From Bacteroidota bacterium (GTDB lineage Bacteria > Bacteroidota > Bacteroidia > Flavobacteriales > Flavobacteriaceae), in NCBI GenBank assembly GCA_029557895.1, contig JAKQHT010000011.1, positions 62,001-126,000 of the forward strand: DNA of 64,000 nt, written 5' to 3'. The notes below the pieces were generated by a model. The model saw only the letters and a list, made by a program, of their open reading frames with translations, was not told where the DNA came from and did no database searches. A program made the position numbers and the translations under genes. Shown in pieces: positions 50,008 through 60,058 of the stretch. The stretch's first letter is position 1. Every line of letters begins with the position of its first letter.

Positions 50008-52713
50008 TTATTTCAATTTTTTCTTCACTTCTACCTCATGGTAAGCTTCGATGACGTCATTAATCTCTACGTCATTATAGTTTTTGATTTGCATACCGCA
50101 ATCAAACCCTTTAGAAACTTCCTTGACATCGTCCTTGAAACGTTTCAGTGAGGCAAGCTCACCTGTGTAAACCACTACCCCATCGCGTATCAAGCGAACC
50201 ATCGAAGTTCTGAATACTTTTCCGTTGGTAATCATGCAGCCCGCAATGGTTCCCACTTTAGAGACCTTGAAAATTTCACGCACTTCGGCTGTTCCTGTAA
50301 CTTCTTCTTTAACTTCTGGCGACAACATGCCTTCCATCGCATCTTTAAGGTCGTTGATAGCATCATATATTATGGAGTAAATCCTGATATCAATTTCTTC
50401 TTTATCTGCCGTTGCACGTGCATTGCCCATTGGGCGCACGTTAAAACCAATGATGATGGCATCGGAGGCCGAAGCCAACAAGACGTCACTTTCGGTAATG
50501 GCTCCTACACCTTTGTGTATGATGTTTACTTGTATTTCTTCTGTTGAAAGTTTCTGGAACGAATCTGTCAAGGCTTCTACTGAACCGTCCACGTCTCCCT
50601 TAAGGATGATGTTGAGCTCTTGGAAATCGCCAAGGGCAATACGCCTTCCTATCTCGTCCAGTGTGATGTGGCGTTGTGTCCTGACCGATTGTTCACGTTG
50701 CAATTGGGTTCTCTTGGCTGCAATCTGTTTGGCCTCGCGTTCGTCCTCAAAAACGTTGAACTTATCACCGGCTTGAGGTGCACCGTCAAGTCCCAAAATT
50801 GAAACTGGCGTCGATGGTCCAGCTTCTTTAACACTGTTACCGCGTTCGTCGTGCATGGCACGTACCTTGCCGCTGTGTTTTCCGGCCAGTACATAATCGC
50901 CTGGGCGAAGTGTTCCGCTCTGGACCAAAATGGTGGAAACATACCCGCGTCCTTTGTCAAGAAATGCTTCAACAACGGTACCGCTTGCTTGCTTATCGGG
51001 ATTGGCCTTTAGTTCCAAAATTTCTGCTTCGAGCAATACTTTCTCGAGCAGTTCTTTTACGCCTTGTCCTGTTTTGGCAGAAATATCATGCGATTGTATT
51101 TTGCCGCCCCAGTCTTCAACCAATAGGTTCATGCCTGCCAAACCTTCTTTTACTTTTTCGGGATTGGCACCTGGTTTATCTATTTTATTGATAGCAAAAA
51201 CTATGGGCACATTTGCAGCTTGAGCGTGGGCTATGGCTTCTTTTGTTTGTGGCATGATTGCATCATCGGCTGCGATAACAATGATAGCCAAGTCGGTCAC
51301 TTGTGCACCCCTGGCGCGCATAGCGGTAAACGCTTCGTGACCCGGAGTGTCTAAGAACGTGATTCTCTGGCCATCTTCGAGTTGCACACCATAAGCTCCG
51401 ATGTGCTGGGTTATGCCCCCTGACTCACCTGCGATGACATTTTCTTTCCTTATATAATCGAGCAATGATGTTTTACCGTGATCTACGTGTCCCATAACGG
51501 TCACGATTGGAGCCCTTGGTTTCAAATCTTCAGGCCTGTCTTCGGTTTCTTCAATGGCTTCTTCAATATCAGTAGTGACAAATTGCACTTCAAAACCGAA
51601 TTCGTCTGCAACTACAGAAAGCGTTTCTGCATCAAGACGTTGGTTCATGGTAACCATCATGCCGAGTGACATACATGCCGAGATGACTTGTGTGACAGGT
51701 ACGCCCATCATGGTAGCCACCTCGCTTGCGGTCACAAATTCGGTGACTTTGAGCACTTTGCTTTCAGCTTCAATTTGTTCAAGGTCTTTTTCGGTCTGTT
51801 GGCGATGTAATTCTCTTTTGTCCCTGCGGTATTTGGAACCTTTACTCTTGGCGCCTTTGCCTTGAAGTTTTTCGAGAGTTTCCCTTATTTGTTTTTGCAC
51901 ATCGGCTTCACTGGGCTCTTCTTTAAAGGTACTTGTACGGCCGGCCTTACCTTTTGCGCCTCCTTTTTGATTACCGTTCTTGGAATTGCCAGAGGCTTCG
52001 TCAGAAATGCCGCCTTTGCTTATGCGTCTTCTTTTTTTCTTGTTTGCCTTATCTTCATCTCCGCCATTTTTATCTTCTTTTTTCTTTTTGGGCTTATTGA
52101 ATTGGGTAAGGTCGATTTTTTCGCCGGCAATCTTTGGCCCGGTAAGTTTTTGGTACTGGGTCACAAAAGTAGTGTCTGTTGTGTCTTCAGTATCTTTGTC
52201 GGTTTCTGGCTGTTCCTGTTGTGTTACCTTGGGTTCTTCTTTAACTTCTGGCTTTTGTTCTTTTTCTACCTTTGGCTCAACGGGTTCTTCTTTTGGCTTT
52301 TCGGGCTCAACCTGTTTTTCGGGCTCTGGTATTTCAGCTTCTTTTTTGGGCGTTTTCTTTTTGGGCTCCAAATCGATTTTGCCGACCTGCTTTGGTCCTG
52401 CAAGCTCCACTTTGGCTTTAACAACTTGCTTGGATGCCTCTTCTTTCTTCAGTTTTTCTTCAAGCTCGCGCTCACGGAGCTCACGCATTTCTTCTTTTTC
52501 TTTGTGTTTTGCTTCACTGACTTCTTGTGATTCTGCCTTTTTGTGGGCATCAGTCTGGAATTCGTTGGAAAGCAGCACATACACTTCGTCAGAAATTTTG
52601 GTGTTGGGGCTTTTCTCTATGGAAACGCCTTTTGAGTCCAAAAAATCAACCGCTCGATCTATTGAAATGTTGAGTTCCCGTAATACTTTATTTAATCTAA
52701 TTGTTTCAGCCAT
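50008..52713 (-). CDS. infB: Translation initiation factor IF-2
   Basis: 901 aa; [43 protein letters not shown]-rich N-terminal region. Confidence 0.97.
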   Translation of the reverse strand: MAETIRLNKVLRELNISIDRAVDFLDSKGVSIEKSPNTKISDEVYVLLSNEFQTDAHKKAESQEVSEAKHKEKEEMRELRERELEEKLKKEEASKQVVKAKVELAGPKQVGKIDLEPKKKTPKKEAEIPEPEKQVEPEKPKEEPVEPKVEKEQKPEVKEEPKVTQQEQPETDKDTEDTTDTTFVTQYQKLTGPKIAGEKIDLTQFNKPKKKKEDKNGGDEDKANKKKRRRISKGGISDEASGNSKNGNQKGGAKGKAGRTSTFKEEPSEADVQKQIRETLEKLQGKGAKSKGSKYRRDKRELHRQQTEKDLEQIEAESKVLKVTEFVTASEVATMMGVPVTQVISACMSLGMMVTMNQRLDAETLSVVADEFGFEVQFVTTDIEEAIEETEDRPEDLKPRAPIVTVMGHVDHGKTSLLDYIRKENVIAGESGGITQHIGAYGVQLEDGQRITFLDTPGHEAFTAMRARGAQVTDLAIIVIAADDAIMPQTKEAIAHAQAANVPIVFAINKIDKPGANPEKVKEGLAGMNLLVEDWGGKIQSHDISAKTGQGVKELLEKVLLEAEILELKANPDKQASGTVVEAFLDKGRGYVSTILVQSGTLRPGDYVLAGKHSGKVRAMHDERGNSVKEAGPSTPVSILGLDGAPQAGDKFNVFEDEREAKQIAAKRTQLQREQSVRTQRHITLDEIGRRIALGDFQELNIILKGDVDGSVEALTDSFQKLSTEEIQVNIIHKGVGAITESDVLLASASDAIIIGFNVRPMGNARATADKEEIDIRIYSIIYDAINDLKDAMEGMLSPEVKEEVTGTAEVREIFKVSKVGTIAGCMITNGKVFRTSMVRLIRDGVVVYTGELASLKRFKDDVKEVSKGFDCGMQIKNYNDVEINDVIEAYHEVEVKKKLK

Positions 52714-52742
52714 AAATTGCTTGCAATATACTTATTTTTATG

Positions 52743-53975
52743 TCATTCTTCGAACTCTTCCCTAAGAATCCTGATAACGTCAATAATGGTTTCCTCTTCG
52801 AGGTCTGTCCTTTTTACAAGATCTTCAACATCTTGCTCCAAGACACTTTTGGCGGTATCAAAACCGGCCTTGTTAAATTCTTCGATGACCCATTCTTCGA
52901 TTTCATCTGAAAATTCCGATAGTTCTACGTCTTCTTCGGCACCTTCCCTGAATACATCGATCTCGTATCCCGTAAGCTGTCCGGCAAGACGGATGTTGTT
53001 TCCGCCCCTGCCTATTGCTTTTGAAACTTCTTCGGGTTTTAACACCACTTCAGCACGTTTGGTTTCTTCATTGATCTTTACGGAGGTTACCCGTGCTGGG
53101 CTCAACGCTCTTGTGATGTACAGTTGAATGTTGTTTGTATAGTTAATCACGTCGATGTTTTCGTTGCCAAGTTCCCTGACGATACCGTGTATCCTGGAAC
53201 CTTTCATGCCCACGCACGCACCTACAGGGTCAATCCTGTCATCATAAGAATCTACGGCCACTTTGGCCTTTTCGCCTGGGATCCTGACAACATTTTTAAC
53301 GGTAATAAGACCGTCAAACACTTCGGGGATTTCCTGTTCAAAGAGTTTTTCGAGGAAAATCGGGGCAGTCCTTGACATGATGATGGTGGGTTTGTTGCCC
53401 TTAAGTTCTACGCTTTCTATGATGCCGCGAACATTTTCGCCTTTCCTGAAAAAGTCAGATGGGATCTGTTTTTCTTTTGGAAGGATGATCTCGTTGCCTT
53501 CGTCATCCAAAAGGATGATGGCCCTATGCCGGATATGGTGCACTTCTGCGGTATAGATCTCTCCTATCAGATCTTTAAACTGCTTGTATAAATTGGTGTT
53601 ATCGTGTTCATGGATTTTGGAAATGAGGTTTTGCCTCAAGGCCAAAATGGAACGCCTTCCCAAATCGATAAGTTTTACTTCTTCTGCCACATCTTCGCCT
53701 ACTTCAAAATCGGGTTCGATCCTGCGCGCTTCTGACAGAGCGATTTCTTGATTGGGCTCTTGTACCTCGCCATCGGCTACTACGACCCTGTTTCTCCAGA
53801 TTTCCAAATCACCTTTGTCGGGGTTGATGATGATATCAAAATTGTCGTCGTCGCCATATTTCTTTTTAAGGGCATTTCTCAATACATCTTCTAAGATTGC
53901 CATGAGGGTAACCCTATCTATCAGTTTTTCATCCTTAAATTCTGAAAACGAATCAATTAACGCAATGTTTTCCAT
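52743..53975 (-). CDS. nusA: Transcription termination/antitermination factor NusA
   Basis: 410 aa; CVGMKGSRIHGIVRELGNENIDVINY; KAIGRGGNNIRLAGQLTGYEIDVF. Confidence 0.96.
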   Translation of the reverse strand: MENIALIDSFSEFKDEKLIDRVTLMAILEDVLRNALKKKYGDDDNFDIIINPDKGDLEIWRNRVVVADGEVQEPNQEIALSEARRIEPDFEVGEDVAEEVKLIDLGRRSILALRQNLISKIHEHDNTNLYKQFKDLIGEIYTAEVHHIRHRAIILLDDEGNEIILPKEKQIPSDFFRKGENVRGIIESVELKGNKPTIIMSRTAPIFLEKLFEQEIPEVFDGLITVKNVVRIPGEKAKVAVDSYDDRIDPVGACVGMKGSRIHGIVRELGNENIDVINYTNNIQLYITRALSPARVTSVKINEETKRAEVVLKPEEVSKAIGRGGNNIRLAGQLTGYEIDVFREGAEEDVELSEFSDEIEEWVIEEFNKAGFDTAKSVLEQDVEDLVKRTDLEEETIIDVIRILREEFEE

Positions 53976-53987
53976 AACTGCTATGAA

Positions 53988-54455
53988 TTAAAATTTTATT
54001 GTCACTCTTGCATCCAAAATGTCATCGTAGGCTATTTTGGCCTGCTTGTTTACCGTTATCTTGCCCTTGCCTACCGGTTTGGGTTCTTTTGCCTGCCATT
54101 CCAAGGTAATGTGCTGGTCGTCGGCATCAACCAACGTTGCTTCGATCTTGGCAACTTCTTTGGTGCTCACCTTTAAGATTCGTCCCTTATGCTTCATGTA
54201 CTGGCGCTTGTCTATCAATGGTGAGGTTGCTCCTGCAGATGTTACTTCAAGCGAAAAATCTTCCTGTTCCCTGTCAAGATTGTGCTCGATGGCTCTACTG
54301 AAAAAAATGCAATCGTCTATTGAAACGCCATTATCGCCATCGATGACAACCTGTACCCTATTGTCCTGCGATATTTTCAGGTCAATCAAAAAAAGGTCGT
54401 TCCTTTCTTCCACTGCCTTGTCTATAAGCGCCCTGATCGTAGATTCTTTCAGCAT
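53988..54455 (-). CDS. rimP: Ribosome maturation factor RimP
   Basis: ORF 53988..54461 (GTG); ATG alternative at 54455; FLIDLKISQDNRVQVVIDGDNGVSIDDCIFFSRAIEHNLD. Confidence 0.92.
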   Translation of the reverse strand: MLKESTIRALIDKAVEERNDLFLIDLKISQDNRVQVVIDGDNGVSIDDCIFFSRAIEHNLDREQEDFSLEVTSAGATSPLIDKRQYMKHKGRILKVSTKEVAKIEATLVDADDQHITLEWQAKEPKPVGKGKITVNKQAKIAYDDILDARVTIKF

Positions 54456-54464
54456 TTTCACTAT

Positions 54465-54490
54465 AAAAAGAGGGGACTTTGTGTCCCCTC
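54465..54490 (-). promoter_or_regulatory. Terminator-like hairpin in the leader of rimP-nusA-infB (possible attenuator)
   Basis: Minus strand GAGGGGAC-ACAAA-GTCCCCTC-TTTTT, perfect 8-bp stem, between promoter and start codon. Confidence 0.6.
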
Positions 54491-54518
54491 AAATTGATCT
54501 TTTTTCCGTTCTGCGGTG

Positions 54519-54551
54519 CAAATATACAACTTTTAAATTGATATACACAAA
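54519..54551 (-). promoter_or_regulatory. Bacteroidota-type promoter for rimP-nusA-infB
   Basis: Minus strand TTTG (54548-54551) - 21 nt - TATATTTG (54519-54526). Confidence 0.72.
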
Positions 54552-54608
54552 CGTTATAAAATCGTTTTTTTTCTTATATTTAGGACTTCTAACACTAACC
54601 TATACCTG

Positions 54609-55436
54609 ATGAAAAAAATTTTAGTTCCGACCGACTTTTCCAACGAAGCTGAAAATGCCCTGAAAGTTGCCGCACAATTGGCCAAAAAATACGATCTGGA
54701 AATTTACGTACTCCATTTACTGGAGATCCCATTTCAGGAAATCGATGCAATTACAGGTCACGGAGGGGCGTTGCCAGAAGCGGTGTTTTTTCTGAAACTT
54801 GCACAGCAGCGCTTTGAAGGATTGCTGTCAAAGGACTATCTCGACGGGTTAAGTGTGCACGACATTGTGAAGCACAACAACAACTTCGCAAACGTCGTGG
54901 ACATATGTCATGAACACGATGTGGATTTGATTGTGATGGGGTCGCATGGCGCCAGTGGCCTCAAGGAAATGTTTGTGGGATCCAATGCCGAAAAGGTGGT
55001 ACGCACTTCCGATATACCTGTTCTGGTCATCAAAAACGAACACAAAGATTTTAAGGTAAATGATTTTGTCTTTGCTTCAGATTTTAAAAATGACAACAAG
55101 GAAACTTACCGCCAAGCCGTGGATCTGGCAAATATGTTTCGCGCAAAGGTGCATCTGTTGATGGTGAACACACCCAACAGTTTTAGCAGTACATCAGAAG
55201 CCAAGAACAGGATCCATGAATTTATAAAAGACTATCCCTTCTCGGACTACACGGTAAACATATACAATGATGAAAGTGTGGAAAAGGGCATTTTGAACTT
55301 TTCAAAAGAAATCAATGCCGACCTGATAGGCATAAGCACCCATGGAAGGCAGGGTATCTCACACTTTTTCAATGGAAGCATCAGCGAAGATTTAGTGAAC
55401 CACTCCAATCGTCCAGTGGTAACATTCAAGATTTAG
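54609..55436 (+). CDS. Universal stress protein, tandem UspA domains
   Basis: 275 aa; MKKILVPTDFSNEAENALKVAAQLAKK; VMGSHGASGLKEMFVGSNAEKVVRTSDIPVLVIK; second GISTHGRQGISHFFNGSISEDLVNHSNRPVVTFK. Confidence 0.94.
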   Translation: MKKILVPTDFSNEAENALKVAAQLAKKYDLEIYVLHLLEIPFQEIDAITGHGGALPEAVFFLKLAQQRFEGLLSKDYLDGLSVHDIVKHNNNFANVVDICHEHDVDLIVMGSHGASGLKEMFVGSNAEKVVRTSDIPVLVIKNEHKDFKVNDFVFASDFKNDNKETYRQAVDLANMFRAKVHLLMVNTPNSFSSTSEAKNRIHEFIKDYPFSDYTVNIYNDESVEKGILNFSKEINADLIGISTHGRQGISHFFNGSISEDLVNHSNRPVVTFKI

Positions 55437-55451
55437 CTCTTTGGGCACAAC

Positions 55452-55486
55452 AAAAAAAGCCTCCCTTTTTCGGGAGGCTTTTTTTT
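55452..55486. terminator. Bidirectional terminator between USP gene (+) and tRNA-Gln (-)
   Basis: AAAAAAAGCCTCCC-tttttc-GGGAGGCTTTTTTTT; T tract on both strands. Confidence 0.88.
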
Positions 55487-55487
55487 G

Positions 55488-55560
55488 TTGGCCTACTAGG
55501 GCTCGAACCTAGACTCTTCTGAACCAAAATCAGACGTGTTGCCAGTTACACCATAGGCCA
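55488..55560 (-). tRNA. tRNA-Gln (anticodon TTG)
   Basis: Minus strand TGGCCTATGGTGTAACTGGCAACACGTCTGATTTTGGTTCAGAAGAGTCTAGGTTCGAGCCCTAGTAGGCCAA folds as a cloverleaf; anticodon stem TCTGA/TCAGA, loop TTTTGGT; CCA not encoded. Confidence 0.95.
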
Positions 55561-55577
55561 ATCTCTAAAAGAGGTTG

Positions 55578-55608
55578 CAAATTTAGAACAAAGTTTTATT
55601 TGGGCAAA
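55578..55608 (-). promoter_or_regulatory. Bacteroidota-type promoter for tRNA-Gln
   Basis: Minus strand TTTG (55605-55608) - 19 nt - TAAATTTG (55578-55585). Confidence 0.7.
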
Positions 55609-55712
55609 CATTTTTTAGGAAAAATAGGGGCGGTAAATCTAAGGTTTGTATAAAATGCACCAGTCCTTATTTTTTATTATTAAATTCGCCGTTTGTTACA
55701 AAACATTCGGTT

Positions 55713-58700
55713 ATGTCAGAATTTAACTTTAGGAAATGGAACACCATCTGCGGCTGGGGCGTGTTTGCGGTATCGCTAATCGTTTACGCCTTGACCATAG
55801 AACCCACTGTAAGTTTTTGGGATGCAGGCGAATACATATTGACTTCGTCCAAACTCCAGGTTGGACACCCACCCGGAGCACCACTGTTTCAGATGTTCGG
55901 GGCTTTCTTTTCAATTTTTGCCCTCGAACCTTCGCAAATTGGGTTGATGCTGAACATGATGAGTGCGATTGCAAGCGCCTTTACCATTCTGTTTATGTTC
56001 TGGACCATAACCATGTTGTTGAAAAAACTGGTAAAAACCAATGAGGAACTTACCAAAAACAAAAAATTGGCCATATTGGGTAGTGGCATTGTGGGAAGTC
56101 TTGCCTTTACCTTTACCGATTCGTTTTGGTTCAATGCCGTAGAAACGGAGGTTTATGCGATGGCTACACTAATTATGGCAGTCATGTTCTGGTTGGGACT
56201 GCGCTGGGAACAAGACATGCACAAACCAAACGGCAACCGATGGCTCGTCCTGATTGCGTTTGTTATTGGACTTTCGTTTGGAGTTCATTTTATGGGATTA
56301 TTGACCATTCCGGCTATAGGACTTATTTATTATTTTAAAAATTACAAAACAATCACCTGGCAAAATTTCATCGTTGCCAATGCAGTTTCGGCAGCCATCC
56401 TTTTGTTCATTTTCAAGTTGTTGCTTCCAAACGCCCTTAAAATTTTCAGTGCTTCGGAAATTTTCTTTGTGAACAGCCTGGGGCTTCCTTTCAATTCGGG
56501 TACCATCATTGCGTTTTTGGCAGTAGTGGGTTTGTTTTATTATGCGCTAAATTATACCAAGAAGAAGGGTCACGTCAATGCCAATACCCTGACGCTGTGC
56601 CTCATTTTTATTTTCGTCGGGTTTTCGTCATGGCTTATGTTACCAATCAGGGCCAATGCCAATGTGGTAATCAACGAGAACAACCCTTCAAGTGCGCGCG
56701 AGCTTTTAGCTTACTATAATTTGGAGCAATATCCGGAAACCCACTTGTTTTATGGGCCTTTGTTCACCGAGGTTTATACCGGACTTGACGAAAACGAGCC
56801 TTATGTGGACGATAAGCCCAAGTATGAGAAAGATGAAAAAACCGGAAAGTACATCATTGTAAACAACTACAAACTTGCCAAACAGAATTATAATTCAGAA
56901 CATGCTTCCATCCTTCCCCGAATGTGGAGTTCGGAAAATGCCGAAAACTATATGATTTTTACCGGGTTTTTGGATTTTTCACTCAAACCCGAATACCAGA
57001 TGCAAAACGAGCTCCGAGCTATTGTAGGGGATTTCAGGGAAAAAATAGCCAGAGGCGAGGTTGATTATGCAGACTACAACAAATTTCTAAAGCAATTTGG
57101 CTACTACCTTAAGATTGAAAAACCATCATTGTGGCAGAACACCAAATATATGTTCAGCTATCAATTTGGCTATATGTACTGGCGTTATTTTATGTGGAAT
57201 TTCGTCGGTAAGCAAAATGACCTCCAGGGCAAGTTAGATGACATGAACGGCAACTGGATCAGCGGCATCAAGTTTATTGACGAACTGCACCTTGGCATGT
57301 CCCAAGATAACCTTCCCAGTGATGTAAAGAACAACAAAGGACGGAATACGTACTATTTTTTGCCTTTGCTGCTCGGCCTATGCGGCTTGTTCTTCCTCTT
57401 CAACAAAGATAAAAAACGTTTTTGGGTACTTCTTGTATTCTTTCTGATGACCGGCATAGCCATTCAGTTTTATACAAACGTACGCCCATTTGAACCCAGA
57501 GAGCGCGACTATTCGGTAGTGGGCTCTTTCTATGTCTTTGCCATTTGGATAGGTTTTGGGGTTTATGCCATCTTCGATAGCTTGAAAAACAAGATAAAAT
57601 CTGCAATGTTACCTGTAGCTGTCAGCTTGACTTGCCTTGTTTTGGTACCGGGCATATTGGCCGCAAACAACTGGGACGACCACGACCGATCTGACAAAAG
57701 AACGGCCCATTCAATGGCAGTGGCCTATCTAGAATCTTGTGCCCCAAATGCCATCCTGTTCACCATTGGCGACAACGATACTTTCCCACTCTGGTACGCA
57801 CAAGAAATCGAAGGTATCCGTAGGGATGTCCGGGTCGTCAACACCAGCTTGTTCCAAACAGATTGGTACATCGACCAGATGAAACACAAAGCTTACGAAA
57901 GTGATCCGATACCATCAAAAATGACCCATGAACAATACCGATATGGCACACGGGACTATGTCCCCCTGCGGGAAATTACAAAAGACACTCTTGACATCAA
58001 GGAATTTATGGACTGGATAGTGAGCGACAACCCGCGCACCAAGATGAAATACATCGTACAGCAAGATGGCGATGACCCAAGAAACTATCCAAAACAATTG
58101 CTGGAATCCAATTATTTCCCGACCAGATCCGTCAAGATTCCTGTCAACAAAGATGCAGTATTAAAAAACGGGGTCGTGAAACAAAAGGATGCAGATAAAA
58201 TCGTTGATGAAATCACCATAGAAATCAAAGGCAGCGCACTTTACAAAAACCGATTACTGATGTTGGACGTTGTCGCCAACAATGATTGGCAGCGACCTAT
58301 CTATTTTACCGGTGGTAGTTTTGGTGATGATGATTATATATGGATGAAAAACTACCTGCAACTTGACGGTCTTTGCTATAAACTGGTACCAATAAAAACC
58401 CCTGTGGACCGAGCCAATCCGTTTGATATGGGACGTGTGGACAGTGATTTGATGTACGATATGGTCACAAAATGGGATTGGGGCAATAGCGGCACCAATA
58501 TTTATCACGATGTCGAAACACGAAAAAACGGTATTACCTATCGTGGCAACTTGGCTCGACTTATCGAACAATTGATCAATGAAGGCAAACATGATAAGGC
58601 CGAGAAAATAGCCGATCTGGCCATGGAAAAAATGCCCGTGGACAAGTTTGGATATTATACACTTCTTGAGCCTTACATTACCGCATATTACGAAGTTGGC

Positions 58701-59021
58701 AAAAAGGAAAAAGCGAGAAAACTGTACAAGGACGTAACCAAAAAATACCAAGAAAACCTAATCTATTACAGTTCGTTATCATTGAATAACCAAACCAAGC
58801 TTTTGGATGAAATTGTCACGGACATACGAAGATATAGAAGCCTCGTGGACATCCTGATAGAGTATGGCGATGATGAAATGGCGATGTCAGAGACCAAAAA
58901 TTTCAACAAATATCTCGAGAAATTTGAGCATTTTATAGGTGGTAATGAAGAATCCGAACCAGAAACAACCGATGCCGATTTGCCAAAGGATGTCATAGAT
59001 AGCTTGTTAAACGCCCAATAA
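55713..59021 (+). CDS. DUF2723 family multi-TM membrane protein (PMT/glycosyltransferase-like)
   Basis: 1102 aa; LTIEPTVSFWDAGEYILTSSKLQVGHPPGAPLFQMFGAFF; C-terminal TPR-like soluble region. Confidence 0.92.
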   Translation: MSEFNFRKWNTICGWGVFAVSLIVYALTIEPTVSFWDAGEYILTSSKLQVGHPPGAPLFQMFGAFFSIFALEPSQIGLMLNMMSAIASAFTILFMFWTITMLLKKLVKTNEELTKNKKLAILGSGIVGSLAFTFTDSFWFNAVETEVYAMATLIMAVMFWLGLRWEQDMHKPNGNRWLVLIAFVIGLSFGVHFMGLLTIPAIGLIYYFKNYKTITWQNFIVANAVSAAILLFIFKLLLPNALKIFSASEIFFVNSLGLPFNSGTIIAFLAVVGLFYYALNYTKKKGHVNANTLTLCLIFIFVGFSSWLMLPIRANANVVINENNPSSARELLAYYNLEQYPETHLFYGPLFTEVYTGLDENEPYVDDKPKYEKDEKTGKYIIVNNYKLAKQNYNSEHASILPRMWSSENAENYMIFTGFLDFSLKPEYQMQNELRAIVGDFREKIARGEVDYADYNKFLKQFGYYLKIEKPSLWQNTKYMFSYQFGYMYWRYFMWNFVGKQNDLQGKLDDMNGNWISGIKFIDELHLGMSQDNLPSDVKNNKGRNTYYFLPLLLGLCGLFFLFNKDKKRFWVLLVFFLMTGIAIQFYTNVRPFEPRERDYSVVGSFYVFAIWIGFGVYAIFDSLKNKIKSAMLPVAVSLTCLVLVPGILAANNWDDHDRSDKRTAHSMAVAYLESCAPNAILFTIGDNDTFPLWYAQEIEGIRRDVRVVNTSLFQTDWYIDQMKHKAYESDPIPSKMTHEQYRYGTRDYVPLREITKDTLDIKEFMDWIVSDNPRTKMKYIVQQDGDDPRNYPKQLLESNYFPTRSVKIPVNKDAVLKNGVVKQKDADKIVDEITIEIKGSALYKNRLLMLDVVANNDWQRPIYFTGGSFGDDDYIWMKNYLQLDGLCYKLVPIKTPVDRANPFDMGRVDSDLMYDMVTKWDWGNSGTNIYHDVETRKNGITYRGNLARLIEQLINEGKHDKAEKIADLAMEKMPVDKFGYYTLLEPYITAYYEVGKKEKARKLYKDVTKKYQENLIYYSSLSLNNQTKLLDEIVTDIRRYRSLVDILIEYGDDEMAMSETKNFNKYLEKFEHFIGGNEESEPETTDADLPKDVIDSLLNAQ

Positions 59022-59029
59022 ACACCATT

Positions 59030-59680
59030 TTGGATTTAATACCAGCAAAAATTCCGTGGCCCATAAAGAAAATCTTTTCCGGATATACGTGGGACATCCC
59101 AACATCTGGCAAAACCCTGTACCTCACATTTGACGACGGCCCCACGCCAAAGGTAACAGAGTGGGTCTTGGGCACGCTCAAAGATTTCAATGCCTATGCC
59201 ACTTTTTTTTGTATTGGGAAAAACATTGACAAACATCCCGATATTTTTGCTCGGATTGTAGAAAGTGGCCACACTATCGGCAATCATACCTACAATCACG
59301 TAAAAGGCTGGAAAACCGATAATAAACATTATCTTGAAGAAGCAAGGAAGACGCAATACGCCATAGAATCCCGGTTAGAAAACACCGTACAATCTTCCAA
59401 ACTATTTAGGCCTCCATATGGTAGGATTACTTTTGGACAGGGCAAAAAACTGATGTCGCTCGGTTATAAAATCATTATGTGGGATGTGTTAGCGTTTGAC
59501 TGGGACAATGCCCGGTCAAACGAAAAATGCTTGAAATATGTTATTTCAAATGCCCATAGCGGTAGCATAGTTGTGTTCCACGACAGTAACAAGGCGTCCC
59601 AGCGGATGCGGTATGCACTGCCCAAAGTACTTGAGCACTTTTCGGAAAAAGGGTATGATTTTAAAGGTATTCCTGGATGA
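59030..59680 (+). CDS. Polysaccharide deacetylase (NodB-type) family protein
   Basis: 216 aa; LYLTFDDGPTPKVTEWVLGTLK; HTIGNHTYNH; RPPYGRITFGQ; apparent TTG start. Confidence 0.92.
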   Translation: MDLIPAKIPWPIKKIFSGYTWDIPTSGKTLYLTFDDGPTPKVTEWVLGTLKDFNAYATFFCIGKNIDKHPDIFARIVESGHTIGNHTYNHVKGWKTDNKHYLEEARKTQYAIESRLENTVQSSKLFRPPYGRITFGQGKKLMSLGYKIIMWDVLAFDWDNARSNEKCLKYVISNAHSGSIVVFHDSNKASQRMRYALPKVLEHFSEKGYDFKGIPG

Positions 59681-59957
59681 TGCCAATCAATGTGTTGGCA
59701 TCCTGCTCTCCACTATGGCGCCATTTCATTTCGCCGCCCTTATATATAATGAGCGTGGGCAGGTTTTTTACTCTCAACGCTTCTGCGAGTTCTTTGTTTT
59801 TGTCCACATCTATTTTAATCACTTTGGCTTTGTCGCCAAGTGCCGCTGCAACATCCCTCAACACCGGGTGCATGGCTGTGGACGGTTCGTTCCATTCCGT
59901 ATAAAAGTCCAACAGAACCGGAATATTAACATCTATGAGTTCCCCAAATTTTGACAT
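59661..59957 (-). CDS. Thioredoxin family protein lacking the CxxC motif
   Basis: 98 aa; IPVLLDFYTEWNEPSTAMHPVLRDVAAALGDKAKVIKIDVDKNKELAEALRVKNLPTLIIYKGGE. Confidence 0.9.
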   Translation of the reverse strand: MSKFGELIDVNIPVLLDFYTEWNEPSTAMHPVLRDVAAALGDKAKVIKIDVDKNKELAEALRVKNLPTLIIYKGGEMKWRHSGEQDANTLIGIIQEYL

Positions 59958-60058
59958 ATAATAGTCCTTTAGTCAACTGTATTAGTACAAACCTACATAT
60001 TTTTTTCGATATTTGGCTAACCACGACCCAAATACGTTGCTTTTGTTCAATAATACGT

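Noticed and set aside
51862-52765. Long plus-strand ORFs (222 and 261 aa) opposite infB
   Set aside because: Antisense to the low-complexity K/E/P-rich N-terminus of IF-2; F/S-rich translations are the mirror of that composition and carry no domain signature.
54468-54510. GAGGGGAC hairpin as a plus-strand terminator
   Set aside because: No plus-strand gene upstream within reach; T tract directly follows the stem only in the minus (rimP) orientation.
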